Below are positions 52,581 to 60,945 of a stretch of DNA of 64,000 nucleotides, piece by piece; the stretch's first letter is position 1; each line of letters starts with the position of its first letter. The stretch spans positions 151,030 to 215,029 of the forward strand of contig JALONN010000006.1 in the NCBI GenBank assembly GCA_025454915.1, in the 5' to 3' direction. The position numbers and the translations under genes were made by a program. This DNA is from Raineya sp. (GTDB lineage Bacteria > Bacteroidota > Bacteroidia > Cytophagales > Thermonemataceae). Under the pieces are notes generated by a model. The model was not told the DNA's origin. It saw nothing but the letters and a program-made list of their open reading frames with translations, and made no database searches.

Positions 52581-54356
52581 ATGTATATACTAGAAGGTTA
52601 TCCAGCATTTAGAGAGGATGTGTTATTGCTTTGGCATGATTTGATAGAGGAATACTCATTTGAGGTTGTACAGGAAGATAATTCAACAGTTTATCTTTCA
52701 AATAAATTTTGTGGCATATATTTATATTTAGGTGTAGAACAAAGAATTATTTATCACATTATCAACCCCAAGACAAGTAAAAATTATTATGAGACTTATT
52801 TATATACATTTTTTAACAAATCTTTTGATAAAACTCTTGTAGGAGGGCAAGATTATCCTATTTCTATGAATGAATGGATTGATTATCTGGCAGATGAGGA
52901 CTATCAGAGTATTTGTAAAATAGATTTACCTTTTATCAAAAAAGAAATTGTAGATAATTGGAAAGCTCTATTAAATGGAGATTTCAGCTTTGAGGCAAAT
53001 TTTATAGCTTGGGAAAACTGGTATGACCAATACAGAAGAGAATTAGATGTATCACAATGTTCAGGTGAGAACTTTTCAAGAACCTTAGAGAATGAGCAAT
53101 ATATAACTGAACTTAAAAAAAGAGCTCCTCTACTGAAAAGAATGCGTGATGAGCTTCCTTATAGTGTGTTTAAACAACTAAAAGATTCCATTCAAACAGA
53201 AGCTCAATTAGAAGAATGGATATTAGAAAACCCAGATACCCCTATACATAAATATACTTCTGATAGTTTTATAAAGTTTATAGAACAGACTCTGACAAAT
53301 GATGATGATACTTTATTAGAGGAGAATATCACAACACCAACCCCTCAAGTTGCTAAAAAGCAAGAAAATCCAGAGGAAAAACCAAAACTGCAATGGTTTT
53401 CACATGATGAAAAAACAAAAATATGGCAGGAAGAAATGAAGATAGTGGGTAATTTGGTTTCAAACCCTATGGAATATATCAAACGAAGTCTTCAAAATGC
53501 TCATCTAACCTTGTTAGAACAATACTTTGAAGATCGAAATATTTTTTACAAAAAAACTATATATGATGGAAGCATTCATTACAAATATCATACAAAAAAA
53601 TTTACCTATGACTATGAGGAATATAGTGGAGCATTACTTATTTCTAGACTTTATCATGTTTTTGATATAAATATTGATTCAACATATAAAAAACAATTTA
53701 ATTTTATGTATTATGAAGAGATGTGTGCTTTGTGTAATGTGGAAGAGTTAGAAGAAACTCCTGAGCAATATTATGAAAAACAACGTGAGAATCAGAGAGA
53801 TTTTTATGATACAAGAGATAGATTATATGATTTAAGAAAAGAAATAATAGAATTTATAGAGATTACATATCAACTAATTCAGTTTGATCAATATGAATGG
53901 ATAAATCTTCAAGATGTCCCTTATAAAAATCAAATTCTTTCTAAATATATTAGAAAGATATATTATAAAGAAAATGCAGAGATTAGTGTATTTGACATCT
54001 TATTTGAAGATATTTATGGCATTATGGAAGCAAACCCATACTATTTATCTTTACAAAAAGGTGTTTTATTCCAAGATAGCCATACAACACTACCAGAAAC
54101 TATTCATTGGAATATTATAAATAATGAAGAAGCATGTTTACATATATATGTAAATGAAGTAGATAAAATACTTATTTCAGAAGTATTTCCAATAGAAATA
54201 TTAGATAAAACAGATCATTTTATCAAAGTATTTATTCCTGAATCCATTTTATTTCAACTTATCAATGCAATGGACTTAAATGTTTTAAAGCCTTATTATT
54301 TGAATAAAAATATTTACCAAATACCTAGAAAAAAGGTAATAACAAATGAGTTTTAA
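52581..54356 (+). CDS. Large acidic protein of unknown function
   Basis: The 591-aa protein is not recognised. It has no signal peptide or transmembrane helix and is rich in Tyr, Glu, Asp and Ile. A low-complexity Asp/Glu/Thr linker (TNDDDTLLEENITTPTPQ) near residue 240 separates two halves. It follows the FkbM gene by 18 bases, so it may belong to the glycan operon, although its composition is more like the unknown protein at 35759. Confidence 0.5.
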   Translation: MYILEGYPAFREDVLLLWHDLIEEYSFEVVQEDNSTVYLSNKFCGIYLYLGVEQRIIYHIINPKTSKNYYETYLYTFFNKSFDKTLVGGQDYPISMNEWIDYLADEDYQSICKIDLPFIKKEIVDNWKALLNGDFSFEANFIAWENWYDQYRRELDVSQCSGENFSRTLENEQYITELKKRAPLLKRMRDELPYSVFKQLKDSIQTEAQLEEWILENPDTPIHKYTSDSFIKFIEQTLTNDDDTLLEENITTPTPQVAKKQENPEEKPKLQWFSHDEKTKIWQEEMKIVGNLVSNPMEYIKRSLQNAHLTLLEQYFEDRNIFYKKTIYDGSIHYKYHTKKFTYDYEEYSGALLISRLYHVFDINIDSTYKKQFNFMYYEEMCALCNVEELEETPEQYYEKQRENQRDFYDTRDRLYDLRKEIIEFIEITYQLIQFDQYEWINLQDVPYKNQILSKYIRKIYYKENAEISVFDILFEDIYGIMEANPYYLSLQKGVLFQDSHTTLPETIHWNIINNEEACLHIYVNEVDKILISEVFPIEILDKTDHFIKVFIPESILFQLINAMDLNVLKPYYLNKNIYQIPRKKVITNEF

Positions 54357-54462
54357 TTTATAGTTTTGGGACTATTCTTGGTATACAATCCAAATTAATA
54401 TTTTTTAATTTAACTTTTTTATATCAAAAGCTTAAATCATTTAACTTAATATTATTCAATCC

Positions 54463-55086
54463 ATGCGTTATTATAAAACTCCTTGCTCTGTTCAACGTAT
54501 TTTTTCTTCCTTTATTTGGAAAAAGCCTCAAACAATACCTACTATTTATTTAACATTTGATGATGGTCCTATTCCTAAACTCACTCCTTTCATTATCAAC
54601 TTATTAGCTCAATACAATGCAAAAGCCACCTTCTTTTGTGTTGGAGATAACATTCGTAAGCATCCTGAAATTTTCCAAAATGTGATTGAGCAAGGTCATC
54701 AGATAGGAAATCATACTTACAACCACTTAAATGCTTGGAAAACAGACAAAAAAATATATCTAGAAAATATAACATTGTGTAAACAAGAAATTGAAAGTCA
54801 GGGAGTAAAAAGCACTCTATTTCGTCCCCCTTATGGAAAACTTTCTTTCAATTTGAGAAAAGATATAACAAAAGATCATCAGATTGTAATGTGGGATGTT
54901 CTTTCTTATGATTTTGACCAAACTCTCAGTCCTGAGAACTGCTTGAATTGTTCTATTAAATATACACAAAATGGCAGCCTTATTGTCTTTCATGATAATA
55001 TCAAAGCTACCAAAAATATAGAATATGCCCTTCCTCGCTACTTGGAGTATTTTAGTGAAAAAGGCTTTGTATTTGAAAAACTTTAA
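54463..55086 (+). CDS. Polysaccharide deacetylase (NodB domain)
   Basis: The 207-aa protein has all five NodB motifs: TFDDGP, the zinc-binding HTYNH, FRPPYG, VLSYDFD and IVFHDN. It should remove N- or O-acetyl groups from a glycan, such as peptidoglycan or an exopolysaccharide. There is no clear signal peptide (MRYYKTPCSVQRIFSSF), which is unusual for an envelope enzyme; an N-terminal hydrophobic anchor is also lacking. Its 3' end overlaps the convergent H-NOX gene by four bases. Confidence 0.92.
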   Translation: MRYYKTPCSVQRIFSSFIWKKPQTIPTIYLTFDDGPIPKLTPFIINLLAQYNAKATFFCVGDNIRKHPEIFQNVIEQGHQIGNHTYNHLNAWKTDKKIYLENITLCKQEIESQGVKSTLFRPPYGKLSFNLRKDITKDHQIVMWDVLSYDFDQTLSPENCLNCSIKYTQNGSLIVFHDNIKATKNIEYALPRYLEYFSEKGFVFEKL

Positions 55087-55613
55087 TGGCTAAATGTCAA
55101 TATTGCAGAGTTATCACTCGTTTTTTCTATCTTTGTTTCATTACTGAAATACTTATCCAAACCTTTTACCAAAGACAAATACAAGTCGAATAAGTTTCTT
55201 TCTGAAATATAAGAAATTTCTAACTCATTAGAAGATATTTCTTTGTAGTTAAACTGTGGAGGAGTAGCTCCTTGTCTTACTTTTGCCACTGTATGGTGAA
55301 TAGAGCTTAATTTCAACACCATTTGTTTGGTATTTTCAACACCAACATAAAACATATTATACAGCTTTGGGGCATAGATACAACACCAATATTCTCCAAA
55401 ATCATCGAATACTTGTTGTAAAGTACAATTAAGGATAGATGGGACATTTAATATAAATTTCAGTGTCAAATCTTCATCAATATCATCTATGATTTGAGAT
55501 GCAAAAGAGTGGGAAGCAGGCAATCCCATAGAAGTCAGGCATTCAGACCATTTTTCTTTTCCGTATTTAGAGATTATGGTTTCCTCTAAACAATAATGTA
55601 TAGTTCCTCTCAT
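55083..55613 (-). CDS. Stand-alone H-NOX (heme-NO/oxygen binding) sensor
   Basis: The 176-aa protein matches the H-NOX family: MRGTIHYCLEETIISKYGKEKW at the N terminus, FGEYW, the proximal heme His106 in SIHHTVAKV, GATPPQF, and the heme-propionate YxSxR motif as Y135-S137-R139 (SYISER). It binds heme and probably senses nitric oxide. Stand-alone H-NOX proteins normally work with an adjacent histidine kinase or cyclase, but none is next to it here. The output partner is therefore unknown. It is transcribed alone. Confidence 0.88.
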   Translation of the reverse strand: MRGTIHYCLEETIISKYGKEKWSECLTSMGLPASHSFASQIIDDIDEDLTLKFILNVPSILNCTLQQVFDDFGEYWCCIYAPKLYNMFYVGVENTKQMVLKLSSIHHTVAKVRQGATPPQFNYKEISSNELEISYISERNLFDLYLSLVKGLDKYFSNETKIEKTSDNSAILTFSH

Positions 55614-55709
55614 ATAAGATTAAAAAATTAAGATAAAAAAATAGATTGCAAGCAAAAAAGGTTTATACAAATATAAACCTTTTTTGATATAATAAAATTT
55701 TATTGGTTT

Positions 55710-56567
55710 TTATTTTATCATTTTTTGAATAGGTACAACCAAAATGCCTTCCGCTCCTGCCGCTTTTAGATTTTCAATAATATCCCAAAAATAGTCTTCA
55801 TGGATTACTGAATGAACAGAACTCCATCCTTCCATAGCCAATGGCAATACTGTGGGGCTTTTCATGCCTGGAAGAATATTGATAATTGTTTCTAATGAGT
55901 CATTTGGAGCATTGAGTAATATATACTTGTTTTTCTTTGCACTTTGTAGAGCATGTATTCTAAACAATAGTTTCTGTAAAATATTTTTTTTCGACTCACT
56001 TAAATTTGGAGTACCTATCATAACAGCTTCCGAACGAAAAACCACTTCTACTTCTTTTAACCCATTGCTCATCAGGGTACTACCAGAGCTTACAATATCA
56101 CAAATAGCCTGAGCCAAACCAATACTTGGTGCAATTTCCACAGAACCACTAATTTCATGGATACGGGCTTGTACATGATTATCAGCCAAAAATTTACCTA
56201 AGATTTTTGGATAAGAAGTCGCTATATCTTTTCCTTGTAAATCTTGTAAACCATTGTATTCCTGTCCACGAGGAATGGCTAAAGATAATCTACATTTAGA
56301 GAATCCTAATTTTTCAATTAATTCTACATTTTGTGCTTTTTCAAGCATTACATTTTCACCAATAATTCCTACATCAGCCACACCATCAGCCACATAGCCT
56401 GGTATGTCGTCATCTCTCAAAAAAAGCATTTCTGCTGGGAAATTGGTTGCCTCTGACTTGAGTTTGCCTGTGCCATTATTAAAATCTATGCCACATTCCT
56501 TGATAAGCTCTAAAGAACTTTCGCTTAAACGTCCAGATTTTTGAACGGCTATTCGCAAAGTATCCAT
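55710..56567 (-). CDS. hisG: ATP phosphoribosyltransferase, long form
   Basis: The 285-aa enzyme catalyses the first step of histidine synthesis, condensing ATP with PRPP. The catalytic domain shows LRIAVQKSGRLSESSLELI, FLRDDDIPGYVADGVADVGIIGENV and the PRPP-binding region DIVSSGSTLMSNGL. The C-terminal regulatory domain (MEGWSSVHSVIHED, AAGAEGILVVPIQKMI) marks the hexameric, histidine-inhibited HisG-long form. No other his gene is adjacent. Confidence 0.95.
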   Translation of the reverse strand: MDTLRIAVQKSGRLSESSLELIKECGIDFNNGTGKLKSEATNFPAEMLFLRDDDIPGYVADGVADVGIIGENVMLEKAQNVELIEKLGFSKCRLSLAIPRGQEYNGLQDLQGKDIATSYPKILGKFLADNHVQARIHEISGSVEIAPSIGLAQAICDIVSSGSTLMSNGLKEVEVVFRSEAVMIGTPNLSESKKNILQKLLFRIHALQSAKKNKYILLNAPNDSLETIINILPGMKSPTVLPLAMEGWSSVHSVIHEDYFWDIIENLKAAGAEGILVVPIQKMIK

Positions 56568-56611
56568 CTAATTACAGTAAATTTTAAGATTATAAATAAA
56601 AAATTGAAGGG

Positions 56612-56619
56612 CAAATTTA
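56612..56619 (-). promoter_or_regulatory. Candidate -7 element of hisG
   Basis: The minus strand reads TAAATTTG, 44 bases upstream of the hisG start and within the gap after the upstream gene, so hisG appears to have its own promoter. Confidence 0.45.
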
Positions 56620-56653
56620 GGTAAGTTTCAGAAAATACGAAACAGAAGCAGTT

Positions 56654-57658
56654 TTAGTTTTTCAGTTGAAAATCTATCATTCGTAACTCTTCATCTTCTA
56701 ATGCCTTTTGGTATAACTGAAAAATATGATTGTAGGTTTCAACACCAACTCCCTGAATAAAGAATATTTTATTTCCACTATGCATTTCTTCTGAGATATG
56801 AATATTTTTATTTTCTAGAAAATTGGTTACCAAAGGTTTATATTTTTCAAAATCTTCTAAGACTTTCTTGTAGCGATTATCTATTTCCTGATAGATTTGT
56901 TTAATTTTTGAGTCTAAAATAATTTGTTCGTAGATTTTTGAATGTTTGTATTTTGCATATTGTATATACTTGAGAATAAAATATTTGAACTCCACATAAG
57001 CATGATAGGAATCATAGTAATTGGAGAAAAAGCCTTCCCAGTGTTTTGCATCTTGAAATGACTCTCTTTCATAAAACTCCTTAGTTTCAAAAGCCATTAA
57101 TGTCTGATGATAAAAAGCATTCCATTCATCCAATAGACCATAGATACCCATTTTTTGAGGTAGAATGTTCAAGTTATGATCTGCAATAAATATTTTAAAT
57201 CTTTCTTCTTTAAGGTGATTAGGAACGGTCTTTGCCATTTCATAAGCAGGAAATGTATTATGAACATTGGTCAGAATCTCGTTTTTTTCATCAAAATAAT
57301 AAATAATATAATTTTGTCCAGGCTCAAAAGAATCAGGATTTTTTTCTAAAAAACCATAAGCCCCTCTATGTGAGTAATCATGATAAACTTCATGGATCAT
57401 AAGTGGTATCTCATGAATAATCACATCTCTATGGGTTGTGTCTGTCAGGTATGCCATAAAATCTAAATGCCTACCTATATTAATAGTAGCACTAGGTAGA
57501 TGAACAACAGAATTAGTTTTATAGTATCTATCTAATAGCAAAGCATGCTCAGGCGAATAAATACGTAGAATTTGAATCGTATATTTTCGTGCTGAAATTT
57601 GCCCTTGACTTATATAACTTAAGAGTAAAAAAGAAACAAGTATCAGTATTCTCTTCAT
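56654..57658 (-). CDS. Exported putative metallopeptidase-like protein (HEXXH)
   Basis: The 334-aa protein has a signal peptide (MKRILILVSFLLLSYISQG). Residues 89-93 read HEVYH, within MIHEVYHDYSHRGAY, which fits the HEXXH zinc motif of zincin peptidases. The third ligand cannot be identified with certainty. The rest is charged and helical (IYEQIILDSKIKQIYQEID) and not recognised. It is divergent from gatA. A peptidase role is inference from the motif and location only. Confidence 0.6.
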   Translation of the reverse strand: MKRILILVSFLLLSYISQGQISARKYTIQILRIYSPEHALLLDRYYKTNSVVHLPSATINIGRHLDFMAYLTDTTHRDVIIHEIPLMIHEVYHDYSHRGAYGFLEKNPDSFEPGQNYIIYYFDEKNEILTNVHNTFPAYEMAKTVPNHLKEERFKIFIADHNLNILPQKMGIYGLLDEWNAFYHQTLMAFETKEFYERESFQDAKHWEGFFSNYYDSYHAYVEFKYFILKYIQYAKYKHSKIYEQIILDSKIKQIYQEIDNRYKKVLEDFEKYKPLVTNFLENKNIHISEEMHSGNKIFFIQGVGVETYNHIFQLYQKALEDEELRMIDFQLKN

Positions 57659-57771
57659 GTTTTATCTTCATTATTTTCAAAAATACAATTTTTTTGCCAA
57701 GATATATATTCATGCTTATATTTTTCTATCATAATTCCTTTATAAAATTTTCTCAATTAGCCACAAAGATT

Positions 57772-57779
57772 TATTTTTG
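57772..57779 (+). promoter_or_regulatory. Candidate -7 element of gatA
   Basis: TATTTTTG matches TAnnTTTG, 23 bases upstream of the TTG start, implying a very short leader. Confidence 0.5.
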
Positions 57780-57802
57780 CACGAATTAAAATTTTCAAAG
57801 CT

Positions 57803-59224
57803 TTGAAAAATTACAAAAAACTCGCAGAAATACAACATGATATTACACAAGGTAACCTTTCTTGTGTGGATTTAGTGAAAAGTCATTTAGAAGTTATCCA
57901 AGAAAAAAATACACTTTTAAATGTATTCTTGAGTATTTACGACCAAGAGGCATTACAAAGAGCCCAAGATATTGATCATAAAATTAAAAACGGAACAGCT
58001 GGTAAGCTTGCTGGCTTAGTGGTTGGTTTAAAAGATGTTATCTGTTATCAAAATCATCCTCTACAAGCTTCTTCCAAAATACTAGATGGATTTGTTTCGC
58101 AATTTTCAGCTACGGTTGTAGAACGTTTACTTGCGGAGGACGCTATCATCATTGGTAGACAAAATTGTGATGAATTTGCAATGGGTTCAACCAACGAAAA
58201 CTCTGCTTTCGGACCTACCCGTAATGCTGCAAATCCTGAACATGTACCAGGTGGTTCTTCGGGAGCTTCAGCTGTTTCAGTACAAGCCAATATGTGTCAG
58301 GTATCATTAGGCTCAGATACAGGTGGTTCTGTTCGTCAGCCAGCTGCTTTTTGTGGCATTTATGGCTTAAAACCTACCTATTCTCGTATTTCTCGTTATG
58401 GACTAATTGCCTATGCCTCTTCATTCGACTGCATTGGTATATTTGGTAAAAGTGTTGAAGATGTGGCATTGGTTTTAGAAGTAATTGCAGGAGCTGATGA
58501 GGTGGATAGTACAGCCTCTCAAAAAACTGTTCCAAGTTATTCAAACAGCCTCACTTTTGAACAAAAAACAAAAGTAGCTTATTTGAAAGAAAGTGTAGAT
58601 AGTGAAGCCATTCAGCCTGAAATCAGGCAAGCCATGAAAGATAAAATTGCTTTCTTGCAAGCCCAAGGACATACTGTAGAAGCCATTGATTTTCCACTTT
58701 TAGAATATATTCTACCTACCTATTATATTCTGACAACAGCAGAGGCTAGCTCCAATTTAAGCAGATATGATGGCATCAGATATGGGTTTAGAAGCAAAGA
58801 GGTAGAAGATTTAGAGCGTTTGTATAAAAAAACACGTTCAGAGGCTTTTGGAAAAGATGTTCAAAGACGTATCATGCTTGGAACATTTGTTCTAAGTGCC
58901 AGTTATTATGATGCTTATTACACCAAAGCTCAAAAAGTAAGAAGAGTTATCAAAGAAGCTACCGATAAAGTTTTTGAAAATTATGATTTTTGGTTGATGC
59001 CTACAGCCCCTACTACTGCTTTTAAATTGGGTAGTTTTTCAGCAGACCCTCTACAAATGTTCTTAGCCGATTTATTTACTGTACAAGCCAATGTAGTGGG
59101 TATACCAGGGATTGCTATTCCTTGTGGCGAAGACAATGCAGGTTTGCCTGTTGGTTTACAAATACTTGCAAACAACTTTCAAGAGGAAAAGCTTCTGGCA
59201 TTCGCAAAATATCTAAATTATTAA
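57803..59224 (+). CDS. gatA: Aspartyl/glutamyl-tRNA(Asn/Gln) amidotransferase subunit A
   Basis: The 473-aa amidase transfers ammonia to mischarged Glu-tRNA(Gln) or Asp-tRNA(Asn). The Ser-cisSer-Lys triad is visible: Lys in GLKDVICYQ, cis-Ser and nucleophile Ser in GGSSGASAVSVQ and GSDTGGSVRQPAAFCG. The start is TTG (MKNYKKLAEIQHD), because no ATG lies in frame upstream and the next internal Met would delete the N terminus. The promoter element just upstream supports it. gatB and gatC are not adjacent. Two tRNA-Val genes follow. Confidence 0.96.
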   Translation: MKNYKKLAEIQHDITQGNLSCVDLVKSHLEVIQEKNTLLNVFLSIYDQEALQRAQDIDHKIKNGTAGKLAGLVVGLKDVICYQNHPLQASSKILDGFVSQFSATVVERLLAEDAIIIGRQNCDEFAMGSTNENSAFGPTRNAANPEHVPGGSSGASAVSVQANMCQVSLGSDTGGSVRQPAAFCGIYGLKPTYSRISRYGLIAYASSFDCIGIFGKSVEDVALVLEVIAGADEVDSTASQKTVPSYSNSLTFEQKTKVAYLKESVDSEAIQPEIRQAMKDKIAFLQAQGHTVEAIDFPLLEYILPTYYILTTAEASSNLSRYDGIRYGFRSKEVEDLERLYKKTRSEAFGKDVQRRIMLGTFVLSASYYDAYYTKAQKVRRVIKEATDKVFENYDFWLMPTAPTTAFKLGSFSADPLQMFLADLFTVQANVVGIPGIAIPCGEDNAGLPVGLQILANNFQEEKLLAFAKYLNY

Positions 59225-59287
59225 AAATTTTTTTATTAAAAAATTTGCAAATTAAAAATAGAACTCATATATTTGCAGTCCTATTTC

Positions 59288-59362
59288 GGAAGTTTAGCTC
59301 AGCTGGTTCAGAGCATCTGCCTTACAAGCAGAGGGTCGGGGGTTCGAATCCCTCAACTTCCA
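59288..59362 (+). tRNA. tRNA-Val(UAC), copy 1
   Basis: The 75-nt sequence folds with acceptor GGAAGTT / AACTTCC, anticodon loop CTTACAA (UAC) and T-arm GGGTTCGAATCCC. It differs from copy 2 only by a compensated third acceptor pair (A-U here). Confidence 0.95.
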
Positions 59363-59374
59363 CTAAAACTCTCT

Positions 59375-59449
59375 GGGAGTTTAGCTCAGCTGGTTCAGAG
59401 CATCTGCCTTACAAGCAGAGGGTCGGGGGTTCGAATCCCTCAACTCCCA
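59375..59449 (+). tRNA. tRNA-Val(UAC), copy 2
   Basis: The 75-nt sequence has acceptor GGGAGTT / AACTCCC and is otherwise identical to copy 1, 12 bases upstream. The two are cotranscribed and close with a terminator. Confidence 0.95.
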
Positions 59450-59459
59450 CACACATCCA

Positions 59460-59494
59460 ATAAACCTTATAGGCTCATTCCTATAAGGTTTTGT
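59460..59494 (+). terminator. Terminator of the tRNA-Val pair
   Basis: The stem AAACCTTATAGG / CCTATAAGGTTT with a 6-nt loop and a following T-run lies 11 bases after the second tRNA. Confidence 0.82.
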
Positions 59495-59511
59495 ACTTTA
59501 AAGGCTATTTT

Positions 59512-60867
59512 ATGGAAAATACTCTTCCATCAGATTTTACAAAAAAGTTAGCTCATATTCTTCCTGAAAACGAGCATTCAAGTTTTTTAGATAGCCTACA
59601 AGACCCTCCTATTACATCTATACGATATAATTTTCAAAAAAATGTCCAAGTTCATCAGGAAAAACAAAGTCCTGTAAAATGGTGTAAACAAGGTTTTTAT
59701 CTTTCTGAACGTCCTTCATTTACAGAAGACCCTACTTTTTGGGCTGGTTCTTATTATGTCCAAGAAGCCTCTTCTATGTTTTTAGGAAAAGTAATAGAGC
59801 ATATTTTACCCAAAAAGGATATTTGTGTATTAGATTTAAGTGCTGCTCCTGGTGGCAAAAGCACTCATCTTATTTCTCTTATTTCTTCTGGAAGTCTTCT
59901 GGTTGCCAATGAAATTATTAAAAATAGAGCTGATATTTTAGAAGAAAACCTAATTCGTTGGGGAAATAGCAATTATCTGATTACCCAGACAGATTCTCAG
60001 GTTTGGGGAAATCTGGAAAATTTCTTTGATATTATTGTAGTGGATGCTCCATGTTCAGGTGAAGGAATGTTTAGAAAAGAGCCCCAAGCTATTACAGAAT
60101 GGTCTTTAGATAATGTAAATCTTTGTGCTTCTCGTCAAAAACGTATTTTAGCTGATGTTTTACCTGCTCTCAAGGCTGGTGGATTTTTGGTATATAGCAC
60201 TTGTACATACAATACTCAAGAGAATGAAGAAAATCTATCTTGGTTAACTAAAAATCAAGCTTTAAAAAGTATCTCTATCCCTTTTGAAAAAGAATGGGGT
60301 ATTCGAGAAACACAACACGAAAATATTTTCGCTTATCGTTTTTTTCCTCATTTACTGCAAGGAGAAGGCTTTTTTATTGCCTGTTTACAAAAATTAGGTA
60401 ATAGTCTTTCGAATTCTAAAACCAAAAAAAATATTTTTACTCCTTTGCCTAAAAAACAAATTGATATTTTAAAAAACTGGATAAGCATTCCCGAAAAATA
60501 TCAGTTTTATACTTATAAAAATCAGATATTTCTCATACAAGAGCATCATTCACAACTCATTAGTCAAATTGCAACAACAGCATACATCAAACATACCAGT
60601 TTACAAGTTGGGGAGTTAAAACAAAATGATTTCATTCCAAGCCATGATTTGGCTATGACAAGCCTTGTAAATCAGAATATTCAACGTTTGGAGTTAGATT
60701 ATGAACAAGCCATGAAGTATCTTCGTAAACAAGATTTTACGATTGATACAAATTTAAAAGGCTGGTGTCTGATGCAGTATAAAGGCTTAAATTTGGGTTG
60801 GGCGAAAATACTTCCTAACCGAATCAATAATTATTATCCAGTTCACCAAAGAGTTAGAAAACAATAA
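59512..60867 (+). CDS. RsmF-type rRNA/tRNA m5C methyltransferase (NOL1/NOP2/Sun family)
   Basis: The 451-aa protein has the Sun-family SAM-binding motif LDLSAAPGGKSTHLISL, the two catalytic Cys residues in VVDAPCSGEGMFRKEP and YSTCTYNTQENEE, and a C-terminal PUA-like part ending GLNLGWAKILPNRINNYYP, which is typical of RsmF. It should make 5-methylcytosine in 16S rRNA. The ATG at 59512 is preferred over one seven codons upstream. The first 100 residues (NEHSSFLDSLQDPP, RYNFQK) are the usual family N terminus. Confidence 0.92.
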   Translation: MENTLPSDFTKKLAHILPENEHSSFLDSLQDPPITSIRYNFQKNVQVHQEKQSPVKWCKQGFYLSERPSFTEDPTFWAGSYYVQEASSMFLGKVIEHILPKKDICVLDLSAAPGGKSTHLISLISSGSLLVANEIIKNRADILEENLIRWGNSNYLITQTDSQVWGNLENFFDIIVVDAPCSGEGMFRKEPQAITEWSLDNVNLCASRQKRILADVLPALKAGGFLVYSTCTYNTQENEENLSWLTKNQALKSISIPFEKEWGIRETQHENIFAYRFFPHLLQGEGFFIACLQKLGNSLSNSKTKKNIFTPLPKKQIDILKNWISIPEKYQFYTYKNQIFLIQEHHSQLISQIATTAYIKHTSLQVGELKQNDFIPSHDLAMTSLVNQNIQRLELDYEQAMKYLRKQDFTIDTNLKGWCLMQYKGLNLGWAKILPNRINNYYPVHQRVRKQ

Positions 60868-60908
60868 TAAGTTCTACTGATAGCTTTCTGAATTATCAAA
60901 TAGAATTT

Positions 60909-60916
60909 TAAATTTG
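60909..60916 (+). promoter_or_regulatory. Candidate -7 element of the aspartate kinase gene
   Basis: TAAATTTG matches TAnnTTTG, 29 bases upstream of the ATG; no clear -33 TTG. Confidence 0.48.
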
Positions 60917-60945
60917 CACCTCAACCATTAAAAATTTTATCAGCT

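Noticed and set aside
59122..59551. Open frames encoding a repeated peptide (SLAQLVQSICLTSRGSG twice)
   Set aside because: The repeat is the two tandem tRNA-Val genes read as protein.
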